Positions 1 through 5,801 of a stretch of 5,875 nt of DNA are shown piece after piece. The translations under genes were made by a program, and so were the position numbers. How positions within the stretch are numbered: the first letter of the stretch is position 1; the number at the start of each line of letters is the position of its first letter. Below the pieces are notes generated by a model that was given only the letters and a program-made list of their open reading frames with translations, ran no database searches and was not told the origin of the DNA. This DNA comes from Candidatus Kaiserbacteria bacterium RIFCSPLOWO2_01_FULL_55_19 (GTDB lineage: Bacteria; Patescibacteriota; Minisyncoccia; Phycocordibacterales; Phycocordibacteraceae). The stretch is from positions 1 through 5,875 of the forward strand of contig MFMD01000024.1 in assembly GCA_001781715.1 (NCBI GenBank), in the 5' to 3' direction.

Positions 1-654
1 TTCCATATCAAGGCGCGCAAGGGAGCTGTCTGGGGTGGGACGACCCACTTCACGCTCCGCGTTGACGCGCTCTCGTCCGCCACCTTCACGCCGACCTATG
101 AGCGTCTCTCCTCCGGCGGGACCCTCCTCTCCTTCTTCACCACCGACAGTCTCTCGGGCATTGACCACTACGAGGTCGGCGTCATTGATATGAGGGAGTC
201 GCCTGACACAATCCCCGTCTTCCAAGAAGCGCAGAGCCCCTTCCAACTGCCAAGCAAAGTGTCCGGCGATGTCCGCGTGATTGTGCGGGCGATTGACGGA
301 GCGGGAAATGTCCGCGACGGACAGGTCGGGGTCACGGGCTTCACCCTCTTAGGAGTTATTCAGGATAATGCGGCGCTGGTTATCTCCGTCGTGCTGTTCT
401 TCATCACACTCTCTTTCCTCATGCTGCATTACCTCTTTATCCGACGTATCGCGCGCGCGCTCCAGATAGCGATGCCGATGCAACAATCTCCCGCGCCTCT
501 GCGACCGGAGTATCGCGAGCTCCCCGTAGCACAGCCACCCCCCGAAGTGAAGAAGCCGGTGGAGTTAACCGTCCTTACGACTCAAGCACCGTCTTCACAA
601 GAAAAGATCTATTCGCCCCTACAACAAGATACGTTGCGCCGCTTCGGGAGATAA
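1..654 (+). CDS. C-terminal part of a membrane-anchored surface protein with Ig-like ectodomain (5' end outside window)
   Basis: The frame is open from base 1, so the 217 residues seen are only the C-terminal end; the internal ATG at 190 is not the start. Residues 1-110 look like the end of extracellular beta-sandwich repeats of the bacterial Ig-like/cadherin type: alternating hydrophobic strands, a SGIDHYEV strand, and a closing VRAIDGAGNVRD stretch typical of such domains. One strongly hydrophobic helix follows at about residues 124-147, then a basic RRIARAL stop-transfer segment. The tail of about 65 residues is rich in proline and glutamine and should be cytoplasmic. The expected topology is outside domain, single anchor, inside tail. 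Parcubacterial genomes often encode large surface proteins of this plan, with roles suggested in attachment to hosts or surfaces, but no ligand can be read here. The gene ends at a hairpin shared with the convergent DUF378 gene. Confidence 0.75.
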   Translation, partial: FHIKARKGAVWGGTTHFTLRVDALSSATFTPTYERLSSGGTLLSFFTTDSLSGIDHYEVGVIDMRESPDTIPVFQEAQSPFQLPSKVSGDVRVIVRAIDGAGNVRDGQVGVTGFTLLGVIQDNAALVISVVLFFITLSFLMLHYLFIRRIARALQIAMPMQQSPAPLRPEYRELPVAQPPPEVKKPVELTVLTTQAPSSQEKIYSPLQQDTLRRFGR

Positions 655-655
655 G

Positions 656-685
656 AGAACCGCCCCCACAGAGGAGGGCGGTTCT
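656..685. terminator. Bidirectional hairpin terminator between convergent genes
   Basis: A perfect 10-bp stem pairs AGAACCGCCC (656-665) with GGGCGGTTCT (676-685) around a 10-base loop. It starts one base after the stop of the surface-protein gene and lies 21 bases past the stop of the DUF378 gene, so it can serve both. The T-rich tails are short on either strand (TTCTT on +, TTCTCTTAT on -), so intrinsic termination is likely but not textbook. A second small hairpin, GCGCA-CTG-TGCGC (688-700), follows directly. Confidence 0.7.
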
Positions 686-706
686 TCGCGCACTGTGCGC
701 TATATA

Positions 707-937
707 CTACGCCATCCCCGACGGGTTGCAGGCGCGGCAGTCCTGCTTGTGCCCGAACATAAGGACAGCGGCTGAAACACCGACGAGCAGGTAGACGAGA
801 TTCTCAACCGTCGGCCACGAGCCGAGGAGGAGATTCACGACATTCCAGTTACTGCCCATCCAATTGCCGAGTGCGACGAGACCCCAGTTGAGGCCGCCGA
901 CGATGACGAGAATGAACATTGTGCCGTGTAATTTCAT
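707..937 (-). CDS. DUF378 family small membrane protein
   Basis: A 76-residue protein with two hydrophobic helices at about residues 5-26 and 43-62. The first carries the family hallmark GGLNWGLVALG, and the second the YLLVGVSA stretch seen in DUF378 (YuzA-like) proteins, with the usual N/V-rich linker between them (NWNVVNLLLGS). Family length is normally 60-80 residues, so this is complete. The biochemical role of the family is unknown; it is an integral inner-membrane protein. The short C-terminal tail is unusual in carrying a C-x2-C pair (Cys67 and Cys70, in DCRAC), which could bind a metal or form a disulfide. The start ATG at 937 lacks a visible Shine-Dalgarno sequence, and no convincing promoter was found in the bases upstream on the minus strand. 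The gene is monocistronic, converging with the surface protein and diverging from the kinase. Confidence 0.88.
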   Translation of the reverse strand: MKLHGTMFILVIVGGLNWGLVALGNWMGSNWNVVNLLLGSWPTVENLVYLLVGVSAAVLMFGHKQDCRACNPSGMA

Positions 938-961
938 GCGGATGAATAGAGTGATGAGTAA

Positions 962-981
962 AGCGGGGGTGGTGGTCCGCT
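962..981. other. Small hairpin adjoining repeat copy 1
   Basis: AGCGG (962-966) pairs perfectly with CCGCT (977-981) around a G/T-rich 10-base loop. It ends where the conserved repeat begins. Copy 2 of the repeat has an unrelated but equally perfect 5-bp hairpin on the same side (3790-3803). Hairpin position seems kept while sequence changes, suggesting it belongs to the same element. A stem this short could occur by chance. Confidence 0.4.
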
Positions 982-1035
982 CCTTCCAGTATGACCTGTT
1001 TTAGGGGTCTGTGGGAGGCACCTGTGCAAAACTCA
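981..1035 (+). repeat. Structured dispersed repeat, copy 1 (about 54 bp)
   Basis: This 55-base stretch matches 3807-3859 in the same orientation, with 47 identical columns out of 55, six substitutions and two one-base gaps. Two blocks are identical: TATGACCTGTTTT at its left and CCTGTGCAAAACT at its right. The outer GTTTT and AAAAC segments can pair, closing a G-rich middle segment. The two gaps sum to a length that breaks any shared reading frame, so the conservation is of DNA or RNA and not of protein. It lies in the divergent interval between the DUF378 gene and the kinase gene, ending 15 bases before the probable extended -10 of the kinase. The minus strand contains TTTTGCACA, which fits a loose DnaA-box consensus. 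I do not recognise the element. Confidence 0.8.
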
Positions 1036-1049
1036 ACACGCGATACTAG

Positions 1050-1058
1050 TGATACTAT
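1050..1058 (+). promoter_or_regulatory. Probable extended -10 promoter of the histidine kinase gene
   Basis: TGATACTAT reads as an extended -10 (TG, one base, then TACTAT, four of six matches to TATAAT). No good -35 is present, which an extended -10 tolerates. Transcription would start at about 1065, directly at the GTG of the kinase, giving a leaderless or nearly leaderless mRNA. The -10 overlaps the second unit of a 7-base direct repeat GATACTA (1042-1048 and 1051-1057), which could be an operator. This is prediction from sequence only. Confidence 0.4.
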
Positions 1059-1065
1059 AGCAAGA

Positions 1066-2751
1066 GTGACCACAGAAAAAAAGAAGAAAGAATACCAGAC
1101 TTTTTCTTTAACTCCCGGCATTTTCACCGATACGAAACGCGTCCTCTCTCCCGCCGAACAGGCGAAGCGACAACGTCTCCTCTCGGCCCTTGCCAGAAGT
1201 TCTCAATTCCTCGCGATTGAAAAGCGAATCGATACCATCCTGGAGGGAATCGCGAAGAGCATCGGCGAAGCAATCCGCGCTAAGTACGTAAACTTCTGGG
1301 ATTTCACTCCCGACAACAAAAGCGTCTATATCCGCGCGGCATATGGTATGCAACCGCAGTATCTCGCGCATTCTAGGAAGGACCCTATGCCGCTCGGCAG
1401 TGCGTGGATAGGGCGTGCGATGCAGACCGGCAAGGTGTGGGCGACCTCAAACGTCCAGAAAGACCCGCGCCTTCCCTCATCATGGCTCCCTGCGGTGAAG
1501 AAACAGGGGTATCACGGACTCATGTGCATGCCATTGAAGGTTAAGGACCGCATCATCGGGGGTATGTGCATCTATTACGAAAAGAAACACATTTTTGAAC
1601 CGTTTGAAATGACTATCGCGGGTATCGTCGCTAACCAAGCCGCAACCGCCGTAGAGAATGGTCGCATCTTTGATGAGCTCGGGGCGGAACGTATCAAAAC
1701 ACTCTCTATTGTACGGAGTCTCAACGACGGTCTTATCATGTACGACCTCGACGATGCACTCGTTTTCTTCAATCCAAGAGCCGAGGAGCTCCTATGGCTC
1801 AAAGCGAATGATGTCATCGGGAAGTGTCCTTCTAAAGCTTTCGCTGAGATGGATGTCTACCACAAAAACCTCTATGCCATACATCGTCTTCCTCAATCAG
1901 ATTACGAAAACGTGGAGTACATCACCGAAGGGTCCCACCGTATCGTTCTCCTTGTGACCAAAATCCCCGTTCGAGACGAGGTGGGGACGAAAATTGGCAC
2001 CGTACAGGTGCTTCACGACGTCACTCATGAACGAGAGGTCGACCAGCTTAAGTCAAACTTCCTTACAACCGCCTCGCACCAGCTCCGCACGCCGCTTACT
2101 GGCATAAAGTGGGCGCTTGAGACTCTGCTCACGGAAAAAGAAGGGGTGCTGACATCCATGCAGAAAGAAATCATACAAAAGATGTCCCAGACAAATGAGC
2201 GCCTTATAACGCTAATCAACGACCTGCTTGATGTGTCGCGCATAGAGGAAGGTCAGTTCGGATACAACTTTGAACTGACCGACCTTGTGACAATGGTCAA
2301 GGAGGTCATCACCGGCCTCAAAGGAGACATTGTCAATCACAATGTCACGCTTCGCTTGATTGAATCGGAGCAGGCACCCCCCCAAGTGAGCGTTGACCGG
2401 GAGAAGATAAAAGTGGCTATAAACAACTTGGTAGAAAACGCCATAAAGTACACTTTGAAGGGCGGTGTTATCACCCTCTCATTCATAGCAGAAAAAGAGT
2501 TCCTTTCTCTTGTCGTACACGACACTGGCATCGGTATTTCCGAAAAAGAACACTCATTTATATTCAATAAGTTCTTCCGCGCCAAAAACGCCGTCCTGCT
2601 AGAAACCGAAGGCTCCGGTCTCGGCCTCTACATCGGCAAAAATATTATTAGCCACCACCGCGGGGTTATACAATTTGAATCCCGAGAGAATGTGGGATCG
2701 ACGTTCACGATGAAACTCCCCCTTTCCAAGAAGAAAATGCCGACAATGTAG
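1066..2751 (+). CDS. Soluble GAF-PAS sensor histidine kinase
   Basis: Cytosolic two-component sensor kinase of 561 residues counted from GTG 1066; no membrane helix is present. A lysine-rich N-terminus leads to a GAF domain (about 45-200, with the PLKVKDRIIGGMCIYY core), then a PAS domain (about 210-320, starting near SLNDGLIMYDLDD and ending VQVLHDVT). The HisKA dimerisation helix carries the phospho-acceptor His338 in SHQLRTPLTG. The HATPase domain has an N box (NNLVENAIKYT, Asn458), G1 box (DTGIGI, Asp486), F box (FNKFFRA) and G2 box (GSGLGLYIG, 516-524). All catalytic motifs are intact. The stimulus is unknown; GAF and PAS suggest a small ligand, redox or light signal inside the cell. The frame also opens at ATG 991, but that start lies inside the structured repeat, so GTG 1066 is preferred. 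The likely partner is the stand-alone receiver encoded at 3340-3735. Confidence 0.93.
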   Translation: MTTEKKKKEYQTFSLTPGIFTDTKRVLSPAEQAKRQRLLSALARSSQFLAIEKRIDTILEGIAKSIGEAIRAKYVNFWDFTPDNKSVYIRAAYGMQPQYLAHSRKDPMPLGSAWIGRAMQTGKVWATSNVQKDPRLPSSWLPAVKKQGYHGLMCMPLKVKDRIIGGMCIYYEKKHIFEPFEMTIAGIVANQAATAVENGRIFDELGAERIKTLSIVRSLNDGLIMYDLDDALVFFNPRAEELLWLKANDVIGKCPSKAFAEMDVYHKNLYAIHRLPQSDYENVEYITEGSHRIVLLVTKIPVRDEVGTKIGTVQVLHDVTHEREVDQLKSNFLTTASHQLRTPLTGIKWALETLLTEKEGVLTSMQKEIIQKMSQTNERLITLINDLLDVSRIEEGQFGYNFELTDLVTMVKEVITGLKGDIVNHNVTLRLIESEQAPPQVSVDREKIKVAINNLVENAIKYTLKGGVITLSFIAEKEFLSLVVHDTGIGISEKEHSFIFNKFFRAKNAVLLETEGSGLGLYIGKNIISHHRGVIQFESRENVGSTFTMKLPLSKKKMPTM

Positions 2752-2754
2752 AGC

Positions 2755-3324
2755 CTACGCCGTTTCTTTGTCGAACACGGTCTCTTGTGCGGAACCGTAC
2801 ACGCCTTCAGCTTCCAAGAGCCGTTTGCGCAGAACTGCTGTGACGACGCCGAACGCAAGGCCGACCATCATCGGGACCCAGAAGTAGAACATCTCCGTCG
2901 CATTTCCAGCGCCTCCTGAAAACTTGCCGAACACGTAGGCGAAGTAACCGGCGTACGCGATAAAGTATACGGGAGCAAACTCAAACCAATCGGTCAGCTC
3001 GAGGAGAACTATGATGGTGGCGATGACAAAGACGGTTACCGGTAAACTCCATGTTCCTCCCAACGCACTCTGGACGGACGGTGCAAACGCTATCAATAGC
3101 GTCAGATAACCGAATAGAATACCGCCGGTTATGCCAAGAATCTCCTTGTGCAGTCGGCCAATCTTGGCCCCTGCCACAAAATAGAGCCCCCACGTGATGA
3201 AGACTGGCCATATCTGGAGCCACGGGTACCTCGATGCGTCTGAGAAATACTGCCAGCCCAATACAGAGATTGCCGCGAGTATACCGACAATAAGCGCCAC
3301 TGGAAAGAATTTTGCAAAATTCAT
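2755..3324 (-). CDS. Six-helix integral membrane protein, DUF1097-like
   Basis: A 189-residue, very hydrophobic protein with six predicted helices at about residues 5-25, 37-54, 62-80, 93-110, 116-133 and 146-164, and a charged cytoplasmic C-terminal tail. The FIAYAGYFAY segment and the closing helix with GLAFGVVTAVL before a basic RKR resemble DUF1097 (YcdZ-like) inner-membrane proteins by pattern. The family has no established biochemical function, and the assignment is from memory of the family pattern. The gene begins 15 bases after the response regulator stop, so the two are very likely cotranscribed, which hints that it is an output or accessory of the signalling pair. It converges on the kinase gene with only three bases between stop codons and no terminator hairpin between them. 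ATG 3324 has no Shine-Dalgarno sequence upstream, only an AT-rich leader. Confidence 0.75.
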   Translation of the reverse strand: MNFAKFFPVALIVGILAAISVLGWQYFSDASRYPWLQIWPVFITWGLYFVAGAKIGRLHKEILGITGGILFGYLTLLIAFAPSVQSALGGTWSLPVTVFVIATIIVLLELTDWFEFAPVYFIAYAGYFAYVFGKFSGGAGNATEMFYFWVPMMVGLAFGVVTAVLRKRLLEAEGVYGSAQETVFDKETA

Positions 3325-3339
3325 ATGTTTGTTTAATGG

Positions 3340-3735
3340 TTAATTAATAGGTCGATTGAGGATCCCCTTCACCTTTCTCGTTATCTCTTCAACCATGGAA
3401 TTCGCTTTGACGAAATATTCCTCCGCACCCAGGTCAATGCCGTGCTGTATGTCTTCCTTGCTCCCTAGATTCGAAAGAATCACGACGGGAATCGATTTCG
3501 TCGAATCATCCTGCTTCAACTTCTTCAAGATATCGAAACCTCCCACCCCCGGAAGGATGATGTCAAGAAGCACGATGTCCGGCTGTTCATCCTGAATGCG
3601 CCCAAACGCCTTTGCTCCGTCGGTGACAGTAACAATTGCGTATCCGTCATTAACGAGGTGCCGAGCGAGAATACCCGACATAAGCGAGTCGTCCTCAACC
3701 AGCACCACTTTTTTACCGTTTTTATCCACATCCAT
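3340..3735 (-). CDS. Single-domain CheY-like response regulator
   Basis: A 131-residue receiver domain with no output domain. Visible landmarks are the acidic cluster VEDD (Glu14 to Asp16), the phospho-acceptor Asp58 in LLDIILPG, the conserved Ser88 in VVILSNLG, and Lys110 in YFVKA followed by a short final helix. All residues needed for phosphorylation and the conformational switch are present. With no DNA-binding or enzymatic domain it must act by protein contact, as CheY or Spo0F do, or pass phosphate on. The GAF-PAS kinase on the opposite strand is the obvious candidate donor. It is the first gene of a probable two-gene unit with the DUF1097-like membrane protein. ATG 3735 follows an AT-rich leader without a clear Shine-Dalgarno sequence, and the promoter predicted at 3749-3775 would leave only about six untranslated bases. 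Confidence 0.93.
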   Translation of the reverse strand: MDVDKNGKKVVLVEDDSLMSGILARHLVNDGYAIVTVTDGAKAFGRIQDEQPDIVLLDIILPGVGGFDILKKLKQDDSTKSIPVVILSNLGSKEDIQHGIDLGAEEYFVKANSMVEEITRKVKGILNRPIN

Positions 3736-3748
3736 ATTCTACAGGAAT

Positions 3749-3775
3749 ATCATAAGAGAAGTGGGTACTTATCAA
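3749..3775 (-). promoter_or_regulatory. Probable promoter of the response regulator gene
   Basis: On the minus strand TTGATA (3775-3770, five of six matches to TTGACA) precedes TATGAT (3754-3749, five of six matches to TATAAT) with a 15-base spacer, shorter than the ideal 17. The predicted start of transcription is near 3742, about six bases before the ATG at 3735, so the mRNA would be nearly leaderless. Repeat copy 2 begins 32 bases upstream of the -35. Confidence 0.45.
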
Positions 3776-3789
3776 CAAACGCGTAGAAT

Positions 3790-3803
3790 GAGCCTTTAGG
3801 CTC
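3790..3803. other. Small hairpin adjoining repeat copy 2
   Basis: GAGCC (3790-3794) pairs perfectly with GGCTC (3799-3803) around the loop TTTA. It lies between the promoter of the response regulator and repeat copy 2. Read on the minus strand it follows the ABC ATPase gene and the repeat, so it may add to termination of the transporter operon, though only a short ATTCT follows it. Confidence 0.45.
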
Positions 3804-3806
3804 CGA

Positions 3807-3859
3807 TCCCTCCAATATGACCTGTTTTGGGGGTTGTGGAGACCCCTGTGCAAAACTTA
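3807..3859 (+). repeat. Structured dispersed repeat, copy 2 (about 54 bp)
   Basis: Second copy of the element at 981-1035, in the same orientation. It folds better than copy 1: GTTTTG (3824-3829) pairs with CAAAAC (3851-3856), and inside this GGGGT (3830-3834) pairs with ACCCC (3842-3846) around a 7-base loop, leaving a four-base TGTG bulge. Its right end supplies the stop codon of the ABC ATPase gene (TTA at 3857-3859 on the plus strand). Read on the minus strand it therefore begins exactly at the end of the transporter operon and could act as a terminator or RNA 3' end, although no run of T follows the stem. Confidence 0.8.
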
Positions 3860-4537
3860 CCCGCGAAACGGAGTGTCAGAAATTATTTGTCCGTCGTCAA
3901 TCTTCACAATCCGCTCGGCGAACTTCGCGAATTCGTCCTCGTGCGTCACCATAATGATGGTCTGACCATTGGCGTGGAGCTCTTTGAAGATTTCCATAAC
4001 GGTGGCTGAGGACTCTTTATCAAGGTTCGCGGTCGGTTCATCCGCGAAGAGAACTCCCGGTCCATGCGCGACGGCGCGCGAGATGGAGACCCGCTGTTGT
4101 TCACCGCCCGAGAGCTGGCCCGGGAGGTTACGGATGCGGCTCCCGAGACCCACCCGAGTGAGCGCGGCGGTTGCCTTCGCCTCAGCGGCAGCGGTGCTCA
4201 ACCCCTGCATAAGAAGCGGTAGGGCGACATTCTCAAGCGCGGTCATCTCTGGCAAAAGCGCATAATCCTGGAAGACATAGCCGAACTCAGCGAGCCGAAA
4301 GAACATCTTCTCGTTCTCGGTCATCGTATGCGCTTCTCTGCCGTTGATGTAGATCTCGCCCGATGTCGGTTCATCAAGAAGCGATGTCTGGTAGAGGAGC
4401 GTGCTTTTCCCTGCCCCCGAGCGACCCATAATCGCGATAAACTCTCCGTTTCGTACCGAGAGCGTGATGCCCTTTAGTACGCGCGTTTCAACGGGACCGT
4501 CTTTAAATGTCTTTATGAGATTTTTTACTTCAATCAT
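3857..4537 (-). CDS. ABC transporter ATP-binding protein, MacB/LolD type
   Basis: A 226-residue ATPase of the subfamily that powers FtsX/MacB-type permeases, bound to the inner face of the membrane. Motifs in order: Walker A GRSGAGKS (38-45), Q-loop Gln90 in VFQDYALLPEMTALENV, signature LSGGEQQR (142-149), Walker B GVLFADEP with catalytic Glu167, D-loop NLD (171-173) and switch His199 in VTHEDE. Length matches the LolD family. The family couples ATP hydrolysis to mechanical movement of a periplasmic or extracellular domain and does not itself form the channel. After Walker A, LLYQTSLLDEPTSG replaces the more usual LLNILGGLD-type stretch. ATG 4537 lies two bases after the permease stop, without a Shine-Dalgarno sequence, so translational coupling is likely. 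It is the last gene of the operon, and its stop codon lies within repeat copy 2. Confidence 0.94.
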   Translation of the reverse strand: MIEVKNLIKTFKDGPVETRVLKGITLSVRNGEFIAIMGRSGAGKSTLLYQTSLLDEPTSGEIYINGREAHTMTENEKMFFRLAEFGYVFQDYALLPEMTALENVALPLLMQGLSTAAAEAKATAALTRVGLGSRIRNLPGQLSGGEQQRVSISRAVAHGPGVLFADEPTANLDKESSATVMEIFKELHANGQTIIMVTHEDEFAKFAERIVKIDDGQIISDTPFRG

Positions 4538-4539
4538 AG

Positions 4540-5799
4540 TCAGTTGCGGCCGAGGATAGAATCCAGCGTGTTGCGGCGCACGATCATCCGCGACGGCAGA
4601 TACCCAGCCACGACGGTGGTTAGCACGAGTAGCAGGATGCGCACCACCGTCCCGGCGACCGGCGCGACGATAATCGCATTGCTAATCGGCAGGACGATGG
4701 GATGCGCGGAGACATACGGCACCAAAAAGCCGTAGAGAATTCCCATCCCGAGCGCGGAGCCGATGGCGGCGTAGAACAGCGACTGGAAGATGTACGAAAT
4801 CTCAATCGCGGAGCCCGAGATGCCGATACCCTTCAGAATGCCGATGAATTTCCGGCGCGTAATCGCGTTGATGAAGATGACAATGAAAATCGTGATGGCG
4901 GCGACCGCAAGACCGATTGAACCGATGGCGTTTCCGATCATGGCAAATGTGTTTTGGACCTCGGCAACGCCGTTTGGAATCGCGTCTTCAAAGGTCCTCA
5001 CCTTCGCACTCTCCGCAAGCCCGCTCCGCTTGAGGAAATCGCGGAATTCAGCTGGGTCTACCCCCGGATTCAGCAGTATGGCGATTTCGTTCACGGCGTA
5101 ATCGGTGCGGCCCATGAGCTGCCGCACCTCGTTCGCTGGCATAAACACGTGCGCAGCAAGCGGGGAGTTCGCCGGAACATCGAGTATTCCCTTCACGATG
5201 ACCTCGCGCGTATGACCATTAATCGTGAGGCGAATCTTGGTTCCCGGATACACATTTCTCAGCGGGGTGAGTCCGGGTTGCTCGCCGAAAGAATACCGTT
5301 CAACGAACTGCGGCCCGAGCAAAACAGAGTCGTAGTCGGAAGAAGAGAGGTACGTCCCTTCTCCGAGATAGCGCGGGAGTCCCGAGAACGTATTTTCGGT
5401 GACGGGGTCTATGCCGACGATGGTCGCACCCGTCTTATTCGGCTTTTCGTTCAAGTCGGTCCGCTCAAAGTAGTTCGCTTCAATGGTCCCCGTGACTATA
5501 TACCGCGCGCTCGTGACTTTCGGCTGCGGGAGCGTTTTTAAGAAGGAGAGTATCTGCGGACTATTCTCAATATAATCCTTCGTATCAAGGGACGAGATGA
5601 CGACATCGCCCGTCTCCTGTACGCGGAATTGGTTGGAGATGCCCGCAACGATGCCAACCAACAGACCGGTCACCACCACGAGATTCAGGAATGTGAGCAA
5701 CATCACGAAGATGATGAGACTCGTCGCCCAGCGATTCGCGCCGCGCAACTGCCGCAGGGCGAGATAGAAGCCAACCCGAATGTTGGTCAGCGACAGCAT
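4540..5799 (-). CDS. ABC transporter permease, FtsX/MacB-like
   Basis: A 419-residue membrane subunit with the MacB plan. A short cytoplasmic N-terminus containing ALRQLRGANRWAT leads to the first helix at about 26-52. A large extracytoplasmic domain follows (about 54-285, MacB_PCD type), then three helices near 287-311, 333-361 and 376-400. The cytoplasmic loop after the second helix reads RRKFIGILKGIGIS, the conserved coupling stretch of FtsX-domain permeases, and the C-terminus has the family-typical LPSRMIVRRNTLDSIL. It should dimerise and work with the ATPase encoded two bases downstream and the adaptor encoded two bases upstream. Known members export macrolides, peptides or lipoproteins or signal across the membrane; the substrate here cannot be told. 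ATG 5799 is chosen because the preceding gene stops at 5802 and no earlier start is needed for the first helix. Confidence 0.93.
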   Translation of the reverse strand: MLSLTNIRVGFYLALRQLRGANRWATSLIIFVMLLTFLNLVVVTGLLVGIVAGISNQFRVQETGDVVISSLDTKDYIENSPQILSFLKTLPQPKVTSARYIVTGTIEANYFERTDLNEKPNKTGATIVGIDPVTENTFSGLPRYLGEGTYLSSSDYDSVLLGPQFVERYSFGEQPGLTPLRNVYPGTKIRLTINGHTREVIVKGILDVPANSPLAAHVFMPANEVRQLMGRTDYAVNEIAILLNPGVDPAEFRDFLKRSGLAESAKVRTFEDAIPNGVAEVQNTFAMIGNAIGSIGLAVAAITIFIVIFINAITRRKFIGILKGIGISGSAIEISYIFQSLFYAAIGSALGMGILYGFLVPYVSAHPIVLPISNAIIVAPVAGTVVRILLLVLTTVVAGYLPSRMIVRRNTLDSILGRN

Positions 5800-5801
5800 G
5801 C

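Noticed and set aside
849..1127. A 92-residue minus-strand reading frame overlapping the DUF378 start and the divergent promoter interval
   Set aside because: It overlaps the well-supported DUF378 gene in another frame, crosses the structured repeat, and its sequence is low-hydrophobicity, histidine-rich and family-free.
2749..2757. Missing terminator or overlap between the kinase and the DUF1097-like gene
   Set aside because: The stops are three bases apart with no hairpin; such tight convergence is common in compact genomes and does not suggest a frameshift or fusion.
981..3859. Integron-type gene cassette with attC sites
   Set aside because: The repeats lack the RYYYAAC and GTTRRRY core sites of attC, no integrase is visible, and the bracketed block holds three genes on two strands.
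3817..3951. Short plus-strand frame starting MTCF in repeat copy 2, possibly a leader peptide matching the frame at 991
   Set aside because: The two copies differ by indels that change the frame after a few codons, so only the DNA is conserved.
4954..5541. A 195-residue plus-strand frame inside the permease gene
   Set aside because: It is antisense to a clearly conserved FtsX/MacB permease, rich in arginine as expected of a shadow of GC-rich codons, with no recognisable domain.
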